Shown: positions 1 to 11,862, counted from the first letter of the stretch. The stretch is DNA of 64,000 bases from Methylocystis sp. (GCA_020252485.1 JADCCX010000030.1:110381-174380), one strand, 5' to 3'. Notes: generated by a model not told the origin, from the sequence alone. Made by a program: numbers and translations.

Positions 1-540
1 GCGGGCCATCGCGCCAATGGCGAGCGCTGGGTGATGTTCTCGTTCTTCGGAGGCGGGCTTGGCGGCAATCCGCAATCGGATGGGTTGAACCATGCCAACA
101 ACCCGATCTCGACGGCGACGATCCCGCCGGCCGAAGTGATGGAGGCGTCATACCCGGTGATGTTCACGCAATGGGCCTTGCGGCCGGACAGCGCCGGGGC
201 GGGCGAGCATCGCGGCGGCCTGGGCGCGATCTACGAGATCGAGGTGCTGTCGGCAGGCGGCGCCGATGTGGCGCTCTTGGGCGAGCGGGGCCGCTTCGCG
301 CCCTTCGGCGTCAACGGCGGCGGCCCGGGTGCGCTCAACCGCTTTCAGTGGCAGGCGGATGAGGGCTGGCGGGAGCCGCCCATGGCCTCAAAGATCACTG
401 GCGTGACTCTGAAGCAGGGCCAGCGCCTGCGGCTGGAGACGCCGGGCGGCGGCGGCTGGGGCGATCCTGCGAAACGGTCGCCGGAAGCCGTATCGCGCGA
501 TGCCGTCCAGGGCTTCATCAGCAAGGGGGCGGGTGCATGA
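1..540 (+). CDS. hyuB: Hydantoinase B / N-methylhydantoinase-oxoprolinase beta subunit, C-terminal part
   Basis: The gene is cut by the left window edge; the reading frame is open from base 1 and ends at the TGA at 538-540. The visible ~179 residues match the C-terminal end of HyuB/oxoprolinase B proteins: a Gly-rich FSFFGGGLGG stretch, the NHANNPISTATIPP segment and the EHRGGLGAIYEIEVL region that are typical of this family. HyuB works with HyuA in ATP-dependent opening of hydantoin, 5-oxoproline or related rings. The TGA overlaps the hyuA start (ATGA), which indicates translational coupling. The true substrate cannot be read from the sequence. Confidence 0.9.
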   Translation, partial: AGHRANGERWVMFSFFGGGLGGNPQSDGLNHANNPISTATIPPAEVMEASYPVMFTQWALRPDSAGAGEHRGGLGAIYEIEVLSAGGADVALLGERGRFAPFGVNGGGPGALNRFQWQADEGWREPPMASKITGVTLKQGQRLRLETPGGGGWGDPAKRSPEAVSRDAVQGFISKGAGA

Positions 541-2585
541 GCGGGCCCTCCACCATCGTCGGCGTTGATGTCGGCGGCACTTTCACCGATCTCGCCTTCT
601 TCGATGAAGCGACGCGCCGCTTCAGCACGGCCAAAGTGCCGTCGAACCGGGGCGACGAGGCCGTGGGCTTCATCGACGGCTTGAAGCAGCTTGGGCCCAT
701 CGCCCGGCTTGGCTCCATCGTCCACGGCACGACGGTCGGCACCAATGCGCTGCTTGAGCGCAAGGGCGCCAAGATCGGCGTCATCACCACGCCCGGCTTC
801 CGCGACGCGCTGGAGATGCGCCGGCGAGACAGGCCGCATACCTGGGGCCTCTGGGGCGATTTCACGCCCATCGCCACGCGCGAATTTCGCCTCGAAGTCC
901 CCGAACGCACCCTGGCCGATGGCACGATCCGTGAGGCGGTGGATACCGCCGCCGTGCTCGCGGCCTGCCGGGAGTTGCTGGCGAAGGGCGCCGAGGCGCT
1001 CGCCATCGTTTTCATCAATTCCTACGCCAATGCCGCCAACGAGCGGGCGGCCTATGCGGCGGCGCGGACACTCTGGCCGAACGAGCATGTGACCCATTCC
1101 GCGCAGATCCTGCCGGAATTCCGCGAGTTCGAGCGCACCTCAACCGTGGCGCTGAACGCCTATCTCCAGCCGGTCGTGGCGAGTTATCTCGGCAAGCTGG
1201 AGAAGGGATTGGCCGAAGAGGCGTTCGACGGCTCATTCCACATCGTGCAATCGAACGGCGGCATCATGTCGACGGCGCTGGCGCGCAGGTTTCCCGTGCG
1301 CACCGCGCTTTCAGGCCCGGCGGCTGGTGTGATTGCGGCGGCAGCCATCGCCAAGGCGGCGGGTTATCCCGACATCATCACGGCGGACCTTGGCGGGACA
1401 TCTTTCGACGTTTCCGTCGTCGCCAATGGCGAAGCCGCGCTTGCCGCGCAGACGACGATCGATTTCGGCCTGATCGTCCGCACGCCCATGATCGAGATCA
1501 CGACCATCGGCGCGGGCGGCGGATCGATCGCCCATGTCGATCAGAGCGGCTTCCTCTCGGTCGGGCCGGAGAGCGCGGGCTCGCGTCCGGGTCCCGTTGC
1601 TTATGGGCAGGGCAATACGCGGCCGACGCTAACGGACGCCAACATCGTGCTCGGGCGCATCAACGCCGGGAAGCCGATTGGCGGGAAACTGGAACGCCTC
1701 GATGTGGCGGCTGCCCGCGCCGCGATCGGCCAATCCATCGGCGAGCCGCTCGGCCTTTCCCCGGAAGCGGCGGCGGAAGCGATCATCCGCGTCGCCAATG
1801 CCCGCATGGCGGGCGCGATCCGCCTTGTCTCGGTGGAGCGCGGGCATGATCCGGCGAAATTCACGGCCGTGCCTTTCGGCGGCGGCGGCGCACTGCATGT
1901 GGGGGCGCTTCTGGCGGAGGTTGGCCTCAAGGCAGCGCTCGTGCCGCGTTACCCCGGCATCACCTCGGCGCTCGGCTGCATCATCGCCGATGCCCGCCAC
2001 GATCAGGTCAGCACGCTGAACCTGATGCTGGAGGGTCTGGACGGCGCCGCACTCGGCAAGAGGATGGCGGAGGCGGGCGCCGAGGCCCATGCCATCGTCG
2101 CGGGTTCGGGCCTGACGGTTGAGCGCATCGACGTGCTCTATGAGCTCGACATGCATTATCAAGGGCAGACCCACACGGTTTCTGTGCCGCTTCCCGTCGC
2201 CATGGGCGAGCCTGTGACTGAGGACATTGTGCGCGCGGCATTCGAGACGGCCTACGCGCAGGCCTTTTCCCGCCTTCTGCCGGGCATTCCGGTCCGCATC
2301 GTCAATCTGCGGACGGCGGCTGTCGGGCGCAGGCCGGTCTTCGACATGGCCGCTTTGGCGCCAGAGGCGTCAGCCAATGTCGGCAAGGCCTTTCTGGGAC
2401 GCCGGCCCGTCTGGTTCGCCGGGGCCTGGCAGGAAGCCGGAATCTGGGATCGGCTGGCGCTCCCGGTCGGCGCCCTTGTCAAGGGGCCGGCCATCCTGGA
2501 ACAGGGAGACGCCACAACCGTGCTCGATCCCGGCCTGAAGGCGACGGTCGACGTTCTCGGCAATCTGATCGTGGAGCGCGCATGA
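537..2585 (+). CDS. hyuA: Hydantoinase A / oxoprolinase alpha subunit
   Basis: The 682-residue product begins with the actin-like ATPase signature GVDVGGTFTDLAF (residues ~8-20), contains the VHGTTVGTNALLERKG segment and the second nucleotide-binding motif DLGGTSFDVSVV near residue 285. This is full length for HyuA. It forms the ATP-binding subunit with HyuB and hydrolyses cyclic amides such as hydantoins or oxoproline; related acetone carboxylase subunits share the fold but differ in size. It overlaps hyuB by 4 bp upstream and the isochorismatase-fold gene by 4 bp downstream (ATGA both times), so all three are probably translated from one message. Confidence 0.93.
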   Translation: MSGPSTIVGVDVGGTFTDLAFFDEATRRFSTAKVPSNRGDEAVGFIDGLKQLGPIARLGSIVHGTTVGTNALLERKGAKIGVITTPGFRDALEMRRRDRPHTWGLWGDFTPIATREFRLEVPERTLADGTIREAVDTAAVLAACRELLAKGAEALAIVFINSYANAANERAAYAAARTLWPNEHVTHSAQILPEFREFERTSTVALNAYLQPVVASYLGKLEKGLAEEAFDGSFHIVQSNGGIMSTALARRFPVRTALSGPAAGVIAAAAIAKAAGYPDIITADLGGTSFDVSVVANGEAALAAQTTIDFGLIVRTPMIEITTIGAGGGSIAHVDQSGFLSVGPESAGSRPGPVAYGQGNTRPTLTDANIVLGRINAGKPIGGKLERLDVAAARAAIGQSIGEPLGLSPEAAAEAIIRVANARMAGAIRLVSVERGHDPAKFTAVPFGGGGALHVGALLAEVGLKAALVPRYPGITSALGCIIADARHDQVSTLNLMLEGLDGAALGKRMAEAGAEAHAIVAGSGLTVERIDVLYELDMHYQGQTHTVSVPLPVAMGEPVTEDIVRAAFETAYAQAFSRLLPGIPVRIVNLRTAAVGRRPVFDMAALAPEASANVGKAFLGRRPVWFAGAWQEAGIWDRLALPVGALVKGPAILEQGDATTVLDPGLKATVDVLGNLIVERA

Positions 2586-3193
2586 CAACGAGCTTTGATC
2601 CGGCGACGACGGCGCTGCTGCTCCTCGATTTGCAGAACGATTTCATCCACAAGGATGGCGCTTATGCGCGGGGCGGCCAAGCCGCGCCCGAGATCGCGGC
2701 GCTGCCCGCCCGCATCCGTCCGCTGCTGGATGCGTTGCGCGCCAAAGGCGGCGTGGTGATCGCGACGCAGTTCACGCTGGTGCCAGGGCGAGACGGTGAG
2801 CCGCTGATCTCGCCGCATCTGAAACAGATGCGCCCCTTCCTCGGCAAGGGCGATTTCGCGCCCGGCTCCTGGGGCAACGCGACGGTGGATGCGCTCCAGC
2901 CCGTCGATGCGGCCGTGGAGAAGGTCGCCTATTCCGCCTTCTATATGAGCCGGCTCGAATGGGTGATCCGCAAGCTCGGCGTCACGCGGCTCCTGGCCGC
3001 CGGGATCGTCACCAACGGCGGCGTCGCCTCCACGGTGCGCGAGGCGCATGTGCGCGATATCGAGACGGTGGTGCTGGAGGATGGCTGCGCCGCCTTCTCC
3101 CCGGCAGTTCATCAGACGGCCATCGATGCGCTCCGCCCCGTGGGGCGCGTGGCGACGATTGCCGAGATACTGGCGGAGATCGCCGCCGCATGA
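2582..3193 (+). CDS. Cysteine hydrolase, isochorismatase-like superfamily
   Basis: The 203-residue protein opens with TTALLLLDLQNDFIH (residues ~8-22), which carries the catalytic Asp of the isochorismatase/nicotinamidase fold. A mid-protein Lys in the VEKVAYSAFY region could be the second catalytic residue. At the usual Cys position the sequence reads LAAGIVTNGGVASTVREA, where most family members have GxxTxxCV. The nucleophilic Cys therefore appears to be replaced by Gly, so either catalysis differs or the enzyme is a non-Cys variant. Members of this fold open carbamoyl or amide bonds, which fits N-carbamoyl product cleavage after hydantoin ring opening. It has 4-bp overlaps with hyuA and leuC-like neighbours. 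Confidence 0.85.
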   Translation: MTTSFDPATTALLLLDLQNDFIHKDGAYARGGQAAPEIAALPARIRPLLDALRAKGGVVIATQFTLVPGRDGEPLISPHLKQMRPFLGKGDFAPGSWGNATVDALQPVDAAVEKVAYSAFYMSRLEWVIRKLGVTRLLAAGIVTNGGVASTVREAHVRDIETVVLEDGCAAFSPAVHQTAIDALRPVGRVATIAEILAEIAAA

Positions 3194-4590
3194 GCCCACG
3201 CACGCTTTTCGACAAGCTCTGGGACAGCCATGTCATCACCACGCGGGACGATGGCGAGTCGCTGCTGTGGGTCGACCGGCATTTCCTGCATGAAGGCTCG
3301 CATCATGCCTTCCGCAAGCTCGACGAGAAGGGCATGGCCGTGGCCGAGCCGTCGCTGACCTTCGGCGTGGCCGATCATTACGTTCCGACGCGCGGGCGTC
3401 CGGTGATCGCCGATCCCGAAGTCGCCGGCATGGTGGAGCGGCTGAGCGGCAATGCCCGTCGCCATGGCATCCGCCTTTTCGGGCTCGATGATCCCGGGCA
3501 AGGCATCGTGCATGTGGTGGGGCCGGAGCAGGGCCTGACGCTGCCGGGGCTGCTGATCGTTTGCGGCGACAGCCATACCTCGACGCATGGCGCTTTCGGA
3601 TCCTACGCCTTCGGCATCGGCGCTTCGGAAGTGGCGCATGTGCTGATGACGCAGACGATCTGGCAGCGGAAACCCAAGCGCATGCGCATCCGCGTCGACG
3701 GCAGGCTTGGCGCTCACATCACGGCGAAGGATCTGGCGCTGCATGTGATCGCAACCATCGGCGCGGATGGCGCGCGCGGCCATGCACTCGAATATGCCGG
3801 CGAGGCCATAGCGGCGCTTTCGATGGAAGCCCGCCTGACGCTCTGCAACATGTCGATCGAGGCGGGCGCCCGCTGCGCGATGGTGGGGCCGGATGCCGTA
3901 ACCTTCGCGTACCTCGAAGGGCGGCCCTATGCGCCGAAGGGGAGGGCCCTTGCTGCGGCGATCGCACAATGGCAAGCGCTTGCCACCGATCCTGCCGCCG
4001 TCTTCGATCGGGAGGTCAGGCTCGACGCGCGGGATGTCGCGCCGACGGTCACCTGGGGCGTCAGCCCCGAGGATGCCCTGCCGATCACTGCTCATGTGCC
4101 CGTTGGAGAAGGCGTCACCGGCGCCCGCGCGGCCTATCTCGCGGAAGCGATGACCTATATGGGTCTTTCATCGGGAATGGCGCTGACGGACGTTGTCGTC
4201 GACCGCGTCTTCATAGGCTCCTGCACCAATGCGCGGATCGAGGATCTGCGCGCTGCGGCGGCCGTTCTCAAGGGGCGCAAGGCCGTCCTGCCGGGGCTGG
4301 TCTCGCCTGGGTCAAGCGCGGTGAAGCGCATGGCCGAGGCGGAGGGTCTGGACCGGATTTTCAGGGACGCCGGGCTTGTCTTTGCCGATTCCGGTTGCTC
4401 CATGTGCGTCGGCATGAACGGTGATCTGGCGGCTTCGGGCGAGCGGGTTGCCTCCACAACCAACCGCAACTTCCGCGGACGGCAGGGCCAGGGCGCTCGC
4501 ACGCATCTGATGTCGCCCGCCATGGCCGCCGCCGCCGCCGTGACCGGACGCCTGACGGACGTGCGCTCCCTCCCGCCGGTGGAGGGCTGA
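3190..4590 (+). CDS. leuC: 3-isopropylmalate dehydratase large subunit-type (aconitase family) protein
   Basis: With the ATG at 3190 (overlapping the preceding stop as ATGA) the product is 466 residues, the usual LeuC length. The [4Fe-4S] ligands are visible as Cys345 in FIGSCTNARIEDLRAA and Cys403/Cys406 in DSGCSMCVGMNGD. The VTWGVSPEDALPI segment and the NRNFRGRQGQGARTHL C-terminal block are LeuC-like. LeuC pairs with LeuD to isomerise hydroxy-diacids by dehydration and rehydration. The context, hydantoinase upstream and PobA downstream, is not a leucine operon, so the pair may act on another hydroxy-acid in a catabolic route. The symbol reflects family membership, not proven substrate. Confidence 0.88.
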   Translation: MSPRTLFDKLWDSHVITTRDDGESLLWVDRHFLHEGSHHAFRKLDEKGMAVAEPSLTFGVADHYVPTRGRPVIADPEVAGMVERLSGNARRHGIRLFGLDDPGQGIVHVVGPEQGLTLPGLLIVCGDSHTSTHGAFGSYAFGIGASEVAHVLMTQTIWQRKPKRMRIRVDGRLGAHITAKDLALHVIATIGADGARGHALEYAGEAIAALSMEARLTLCNMSIEAGARCAMVGPDAVTFAYLEGRPYAPKGRALAAAIAQWQALATDPAAVFDREVRLDARDVAPTVTWGVSPEDALPITAHVPVGEGVTGARAAYLAEAMTYMGLSSGMALTDVVVDRVFIGSCTNARIEDLRAAAAVLKGRKAVLPGLVSPGSSAVKRMAEAEGLDRIFRDAGLVFADSGCSMCVGMNGDLAASGERVASTTNRNFRGRQGQGARTHLMSPAMAAAAAVTGRLTDVRSLPPVEG

Positions 4591-4593
4591 CTC

Positions 4594-6418
<1,825 letters not shown>

Positions 6419-6430
6419 GGACTGGAACCT

Positions 6431-8347
6431 TCAGGCCTTCACCTTCACGTAGTCGCCGGGCGCATCGCCGAGCGGCTTGTGCGCCGCGGAGCCCGGCGGC
6501 CGCGCTGGCGCCTCATCCGGCGCCTGCTCCCGGAGCCAGGCGATCCAGTCGAGCCACCATGAGCCCGCCGTCTCTTTGGCGCTCGCCAGCCAATCCTCGA
6601 ACTCCCCGGTCACCGGCCCGCCCGTCCAGAACTGGTACTTGCCCTTGGCGGCGGGGTTGACGACCCCGGCGATATGGCCCGAACCGCCCAGCACGTAGCG
6701 CACCGGCCCGCCGAAGAATTTCGAGCCGACGAAGACCGAGCGGGCAGGCGCGATATGGTCTTCCTTGGCGGCGAGATTGTAGATCGGCGTTTTCACCTTG
6801 CCGAGGTCGAGCTTTTCGCCGGCAAGCTCCAGCCGCCCGCGGCTCAGATTGTTCTCGAGGTAGCAATTGCGCATGTAATAGCGATGGTTCGCCTCCGGCA
6901 TGCGGGTGGAATCCGAATTCCAGTAGAGCAGGTCGAAAGCCGCCGGCTCCTTGCCCTTCAGGTAGGTGTTGACGACATAGGGCCAGATCAGGTCGAGCGG
7001 CCGCAGCATGTTGAAGGCGGAAGCCATGCGTGAGCCCGGCAGATAGCCCAGCCGGTGCATGGCCTCCTCGACCGCATTGATCTGCTCCTCATCCACGAAG
7101 ACCCGAAGATCGCCCGCATGGGTGAAATCAACCTGCGTCGTCAGGAATGTCGTCGACCGGATGCGGTCCTCGCCTCTCGCCGCCAGCCAGGCGAGCGTCA
7201 CGGCCAGCATGGTGCCGCCGACGCAATAGCCGATCGTATGGGCTTTGGGCTCGCCGGTGATCTCCCGCGCCACATCGAGGGCGGCGATGATCCCGTCCTT
7301 CATGTAGGTTTCGAAATCCGCCTTCGCATGGCGCTCGTCGGGATTGACCCAGGAGATGACGAAAACCGTCACGCCCTGGTCGACGCACCATTTGATGAAG
7401 CTCTTCTCCGGATTGAGATCGAGGATGTAGAACTTGTTGATCCATGGCGGCACGATGACGAGCGGCACTTTCAGGACATGCCCGGTGGTCGGCGTGTACT
7501 GGATGAGTTCGATCAGTCCGTTGCGGAACACGACCTTGCCGGGCGTGGTCGCCATGTTGACGCCAACCTCGAAGCCCTCCGTCTGCGACTGGCGGATCTT
7601 CAGGTCGCCATGGCCTGCTTCCACATCCTCGGCCATCATCTTGAGGCCGCGCACGAGATTCTCTCCGTTCTCCTGCAGCGTGGTGCGCAGGAGTTCCGGA
7701 TTGGTCGGCACGAAATTCGAGGGCGAGAGCGCGCCGGCCATCTGCTTGACATAGAAGCCGGCCTTGTGCCGCGTATGCTCGTCCAGCGCATCCGCTTTCT
7801 CGACCAACCCATCGGCCCAACGCGTGGTCACGAGATAGGCCTGCTTCAGGAAATCGAAATAGGGGTTTTCGCTCCACTCGGGATCCTTGAAGCGCGCATC
7901 CTTCGGATCAGCCTCCGCGATCGGCGCCGGGTTCTCGCCGTTCATCTTCTGCAGCGTGTTTGACCACAAGGCCATCATGCTGGAGGCGATGCTGGCCTGC
8001 GCCTCGATCGCCCGCGCCGGTTCGGACATCCAATGTTCGGCGACCTTGCCGAGCGTCTTGACCATGTCATTGGCCTCGGCAGCGGGTGCGAGGGCTTTTT
8101 CCCCGGCCTCACGCGGCCGGATGTATGCGGCGGCGACCTTGCCGGCCTCCTCGACCATCCGGGCGGCATTGAGCGCCATCTTCTCGAAATCGGGCATGGC
8201 GGGAGCGGCTGAGCCGCCGGCGAGCGTCCCGGCGCTGCGCACAGGTTCGCGGGCCGAGAGCTTGGGCGCGGCCGCTTGACCTTTCAGATCTTCTGCCGTC
8301 ACTGGGGACGTCAAAGCCCTCTTGTGGCCATTCTTTTCGCGCAACAC
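6431..8347 (-). CDS. phaC: Class I poly(3-hydroxyalkanoate) synthase
   Basis: The 638-residue protein carries the lipase-like PHA synthase box GYCVGG with the nucleophile Cys375, preceded by the [14 protein letters not shown] and [13 protein letters not shown] segments of PhaC. The C-terminal half contains an AAKEDHIAP Asp region and a [12 protein letters not shown]is that complete the triad. It polymerises (R)-3-hydroxyacyl-CoA into storage granules. The N-terminal ~50 residues are low-complexity and the true start could be the Met at about residue 51 (near 8197). No phaA or phaB lies beside it. It is divergent from the lipoprotein gene at 8423. Confidence 0.95.
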   Translation of the reverse strand: MLREKNGHKRALTSPVTAEDLKGQAAAPKLSAREPVRSAGTLAGGSAAPAMPDFEKMALNAARMVEEAGKVAAAYIRPREAGEKALAPAAEANDMVKTLGKVAEHWMSEPARAIEAQASIASSMMALWSNTLQKMNGENPAPIAEADPKDARFKDPEWSENPYFDFLKQAYLVTTRWADGLVEKADALDEHTRHKAGFYVKQMAGALSPSNFVPTNPELLRTTLQENGENLVRGLKMMAEDVEAGHGDLKIRQSQTEGFEVGVNMATTPGKVVFRNGLIELIQYTPTTGHVLKVPLVIVPPWINKFYILDLNPEKSFIKWCVDQGVTVFVISWVNPDERHAKADFETYMKDGIIAALDVAREITGEPKAHTIGYCVGGTMLAVTLAWLAARGEDRIRSTTFLTTQVDFTHAGDLRVFVDEEQINAVEEAMHRLGYLPGSRMASAFNMLRPLDLIWPYVVNTYLKGKEPAAFDLLYWNSDSTRMPEANHRYYMRNCYLENNLSRGRLELAGEKLDLGKVKTPIYNLAAKEDHIAPARSVFVGSKFFGGPVRYVLGGSGHIAGVVNPAAKGKYQFWTGGPVTGEFEDWLASAKETAGSWWLDWIAWLREQAPDEAPARPPGSAAHKPLGDAPGDYVKVKA

Positions 8348-8422
8348 AGCCCTCCCTTTCGGCCTATCGTTCTGGGGATGACCAAGTTAAAGACTGTATT
8401 AACCTTGATCAGCGACCAATCG

Positions 8423-8935
8423 ATGACACGCTTTGCACCATTTACACCCATGCTGACATCGCCCGCAATTCAATCCGTTCGGCGCCGCTCGATTGGCCGG
8501 GGATTTGGCGCGCGTCTGGCTGTCGTCGTTGCGGCAGGCGGCCTCCTTCCCGCCTGCACCGCCGGTTCGGACCCCGGCAATCCCTTGCGGGGGCCGGCCT
8601 CGGCGATCGGCTGGGCCACAACCACCGGCGAGCCCAAGGATTTCGTCAAGGAGCGCCGCAGCAGCACGGAACTCGCCTATATCCCGGTCGGCCGCCCCGT
8701 CCCCCAGCGATCGATCGCGCTGCGCAATCCCGCAGGCGTCAAGAGCCTGGAGGAGGAGCTCGACCGTCAGCGCGAGCGGAGCGATGCCTTCGCCCGCCGC
8801 GGCCTGCCCCGAGGAGCCTATGGGCGGGATCTGCCCTCGGTCGCTGCGCCGCCGGGCTCAGGTCCTGAAAGCTATCCTGTAAGCCCCGACCGCTTGCGCC
8901 AGATTCGCGAGAATTCGCGCCAATCGACTGACTAA
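8423..8935 (+). CDS. Putative lipoprotein of unknown function
   Basis: The 170-residue reading from the ATG at 8423 starts with a positively charged region (RRRSIGRGFGAR), a short hydrophobic stretch and a lipobox LLPAC with Cys45, so it is probably a lipoprotein. A longer reading from 8276 would overlap phaC on the other strand and is less likely. The mature part is hydrophilic, Pro/Arg/Ser-rich, with no family I recognise. It lies 33 bases upstream of the aminotransferase gene, so the two may share a transcript. Confidence 0.65.
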   Translation: MTRFAPFTPMLTSPAIQSVRRRSIGRGFGARLAVVVAAGGLLPACTAGSDPGNPLRGPASAIGWATTTGEPKDFVKERRSSTELAYIPVGRPVPQRSIALRNPAGVKSLEEELDRQRERSDAFARRGLPRGAYGRDLPSVAAPPGSGPESYPVSPDRLRQIRENSRQSTD

Positions 8936-8968
8936 TCGCCGTTCCCGATTGATCGAAGGGTCGTCAGC

Positions 8969-10189
8969 ATGAACCAGTTCCATCGCATCCGCCGCCTCCC
9001 GCCTTACGTCTTCGAGCAGGTGAACAGAATCAAGGCGAAGGCCCGCGCCGGCGGGGCCGACATCATCGATCTCGGCATGGGCAATCCCGACATGCCAGCG
9101 CCCAGGCATGTGCTGGACAAACTGATCGAGACGGTGGGCAAGCCGCGCACGGACCGCTATTCGGCGTCCAAGGGCATTCCGGGTCTTCGGCGCGCCCAGG
9201 CCGCCTATTATGCCCGCCGCTTCGGGGTGAAGCTTAATCCTGATACGCAGGTGGTGGCGACGCTTGGCTCCAAGGAAGGCTTCGCCAATATGGCGCAGGC
9301 GATCTGCGGGCCGGGCGATGTCATCCTCGTGCCCAATCCTTCCTATCCGATTCACGCCTTCGGCTTCCTGATGGCGGGCGGCGTGATCCGCTCCGTGCCC
9401 GCCGAGCCCACGCCGGATTTCTTTCCGGCCGCCGAGCGCGCCATCATGCACTCGGTCCCGAAGCCCATCGCGCTGGTCGTCTGCTATCCGTCGAACCCGA
9501 CGGCGATGGTGGCGAGCCTCGATTTCTATAAGGATCTCGTCGCCTTCGCGAAGAAGCATGACATCATCATCCTCTCCGATCTCGCTTATGCCGAGGTCTA
9601 TTTCGATGATGCGAATCCGCCGCCGTCGGTGCTGCAGGTGAACGGCGCGATGGATGTTGCGGTCGAATTCACCTCCATGTCGAAGACGTTCTCCATGGCC
9701 GGCTGGCGCATGGGCTTCGCGGTCGGCAACGAGGGACTGCTGTCGGCGCTGACGCGGGTGAAGAGCTATCTCGATTACGGCGCCTATACGCCCATCCAGG
9801 TGGCGGCTGCGGCTGCGCTCAACGGCCCGGAAGATTGCATCCACGACATGCGCGCCGTCTATCGCACGCGCCGGGACGCCATGGTGGAAAGCTTCGGCAA
9901 GGCCGGATGGGATATTCCGCCCCCTTCCGCCTCGATGTTCGCCTGGGTGCAGATCCCGGAGGCTTTCCGTCATCTGGGCAGCCTCGAATTCTCCAAGCTT
10001 CTGGTCGAGAAGGCCGAGGTCGCCGTGGCGCCAGGCATCGGGTTCGGCGAGCATGGCGACGATTATGTGCGGCTCGCCCTCGTCGAGAACGAGCAGCGCA
10101 TCCGGCAAGCCGCGCGCAATGTCGGCAAATTCCTCAAGACTGCCGAGACGACGCTCCACAACGTGGTGAACCTGAAGAAGGTGAGCTGA
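8969..10189 (+). CDS. Class I/II PLP-dependent aminotransferase (LL-diaminopimelate/alanine aminotransferase type)
   Basis: The 406-residue protein shows the fold-type I features: DLGMGNPDMPAPRHVL near the N-terminus, a YPSNPTAMV segment that contacts PLP, DLAYAEVYFDD with the PLP-pyridine Asp, and SMSKTFSMAGWRMGFAVG with the Schiff-base Lys. It belongs to the AlaC/DapL-like group commonly annotated as LL-diaminopimelate aminotransferase in Hyphomicrobiales. It precedes homoserine dehydrogenase, which fits a role in aspartate-family or alanine metabolism. A repeat element separates the two genes, so co-transcription is uncertain. Confidence 0.9.
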   Translation: MNQFHRIRRLPPYVFEQVNRIKAKARAGGADIIDLGMGNPDMPAPRHVLDKLIETVGKPRTDRYSASKGIPGLRRAQAAYYARRFGVKLNPDTQVVATLGSKEGFANMAQAICGPGDVILVPNPSYPIHAFGFLMAGGVIRSVPAEPTPDFFPAAERAIMHSVPKPIALVVCYPSNPTAMVASLDFYKDLVAFAKKHDIIILSDLAYAEVYFDDANPPPSVLQVNGAMDVAVEFTSMSKTFSMAGWRMGFAVGNEGLLSALTRVKSYLDYGAYTPIQVAAAAALNGPEDCIHDMRAVYRTRRDAMVESFGKAGWDIPPPSASMFAWVQIPEAFRHLGSLEFSKLLVEKAEVAVAPGIGFGEHGDDYVRLALVENEQRIRQAARNVGKFLKTAETTLHNVVNLKKVS

Positions 10190-10210
10190 GGCGCCCGTTG
10201 CTGCCACGGC

Positions 10211-10420
10211 CCTGAACGCGGGTTAACGCTTGCCTGCACGAGCGCCCATCCCGCCCCCTTGGGGGCGGGTGGCCGAGCGCAGCGAGGCCGGGCGGGGGGC
10301 TTTTTTCTTTTTCACCCTCATGATCACCCCACCCCGGCTGCTTTCGCCGCCGACCCTCCCCGTCAAGGGGAGGGATGGAGCCCGCATGATAACCCGGATT
10401 CGCAGCCCTGCCGTTTGCAG
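10211..10420. repeat. Dispersed intergenic repeat, copy A
   Basis: This stretch between the aminotransferase and hom holds no gene. Its reverse complement matches 35486-35737 nearly end to end: both contain a block reading GTTAACCCG, a GGGCGGGATGGGCGCTC arm, a run of A/T next to CCCCC, GGTGATCATGAGGGTGAAAA, a CCTCCCCTTGACGGGGAGG palindrome and GAATCCGGGT. Copy A has an extra ~20 bases inside the CCCCTTGACGGGG/GGTGATC junction and a different central GC-rich segment. The GC-rich inverted repeats can form hairpins and may terminate transcription from the aminotransferase gene. Confidence 0.85.
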
Positions 10421-10465
10421 CGTGTTCGTTGACAGCGACGGTCCGGTCATGCGACCCGGACGGCG

Positions 10466-11764
10466 ATGACATCTCTTGCTCCTCTCCGCCTCGCCATCGC
10501 CGGTCTTGGAACCGTCGGCTCGACCGTCGCGCTTGGCCTGACCCGTGACGGCGAAGCCTTCGCCAGGCGGACTGGCCGGCCAGTTGCGCTCGTGGCGCTC
10601 TCGGCGCGCAGCAAGCACAAGGACCGCGGCTTCGATGCGGGCGGCATGGCCTGGTTCGACGATCCGGTGCGGATGGCGGCGGAAGCCAAGGCCGATGTCT
10701 TCATCGAGTTGATGGGCGGCTCCGGCGATCCAGCCAAAGCGGCGGTCGAGACGGCGCTGCGCCGGGGCATGCAGGTGATCACCGCCAACAAGGCGCTGCT
10801 CGCCGCCCATGGCCAGGCCCTGGCGCTGCTCGCCGAGAAGAACGGCGCGTCGATCCGTTTCGAAGCGGCGGCTGCGGGCGGCATTCCGGTCGTGAAGGCG
10901 CTGCGCGAGGCGATGGCGGGCAACGACATCCGCCGCGTTTCCGGCATCATGAACGGCACCTGCAACTATATCCTGTCGCGGATGGAGGCGGAGGGGCTTT
11001 CCTTCACGGATTGCCTGAAGGCCGCGCAGGAACTGGGCTATGCCGAGGCTGATCCCACCTTCGACGTTGAAGGCTGCGATACCGCCCACAAGCTGGCCCT
11101 GCTGACATCGCTCGCCTTCGGCACCGAGGTGGATGCCGATTCGATCTATGTCGAGGGCATCTCCAACGTCACGCCGCTCGACCTGAGGATGGCCGATGAA
11201 CTGGGCTTCCGCATCAAGCTGCTTGGCGTCGCGGAGCGCACGGCGCAGGGTATCGAGCAGCGCGTCCATCCGACGATGGTGCCGAAGACAGCGCAGCTGG
11301 CCCAGGTGATGGGCGTGCTGAACGCCGTCAGCGTCGTGGCTGAGCCCGTCGGCGAATTGACCTTCGTCGGGCCAGGCGCAGGCGGCGGCGCCACCGCTTC
11401 GGCCGTTCTGGCGGATATCGCCGATATCGCGCGGGGCGCTGCGGGGCCGGTCTTCGGACGCCCTGCCGAGACTTTGGGCAAGCCCGCGAAGGCGCCGATG
11501 CAGCGCCATGAGGGCGGCTATTACGTGCGCCTGACGGCGCTCGACAAGCGGGGCGTCTTCGCGGCCATCGCCGGCACGATGGCGGAGCATGGCATCAGCC
11601 TCGAATCGATCATCCAGAAGGGTTCGCCCCGCCAGTCCACGGTGCCGATCGTGCTGATGACGCATGCCACGACGGAACATCTGATCCGCGCCGCCGTGGC
11701 TGCGATCGCCGAAAAGGGCGTATTGGACGGCCCCCCACAGGTGATCCGCATCGAGCGCGCCTGA
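10466..11764 (+). CDS. hom: Homoserine dehydrogenase
   Basis: The 432-residue protein has the N-terminal Rossmann motif GLGTVGSTVALGL, the ITANKALLAAHG segment and the catalytic-domain signature GGIPVVKALREAMAGNDIRR followed by GIMNGTCNYIL. A C-terminal ACT-like domain begins around residue 350 (YYVRLTALDKRGVFAAIAGTM), a site of threonine feedback control in this family. It reduces aspartate semialdehyde to homoserine for threonine and methionine synthesis. About 100 bases separate it from glpX. Confidence 0.96.
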   Translation: MTSLAPLRLAIAGLGTVGSTVALGLTRDGEAFARRTGRPVALVALSARSKHKDRGFDAGGMAWFDDPVRMAAEAKADVFIELMGGSGDPAKAAVETALRRGMQVITANKALLAAHGQALALLAEKNGASIRFEAAAAGGIPVVKALREAMAGNDIRRVSGIMNGTCNYILSRMEAEGLSFTDCLKAAQELGYAEADPTFDVEGCDTAHKLALLTSLAFGTEVDADSIYVEGISNVTPLDLRMADELGFRIKLLGVAERTAQGIEQRVHPTMVPKTAQLAQVMGVLNAVSVVAEPVGELTFVGPGAGGGATASAVLADIADIARGAAGPVFGRPAETLGKPAKAPMQRHEGGYYVRLTALDKRGVFAAIAGTMAEHGISLESIIQKGSPRQSTVPIVLMTHATTEHLIRAAVAAIAEKGVLDGPPQVIRIERA

Positions 11765-11862
11765 AAGGCGTTCGATCGCCCTGGCGTGACGGCGGGCCGC
11801 GCCCCTGCTACAAGCGCGCGAGTTTCAGATTCTGGCGGTTTTTCCGCCCCGAAGAGGCATCT

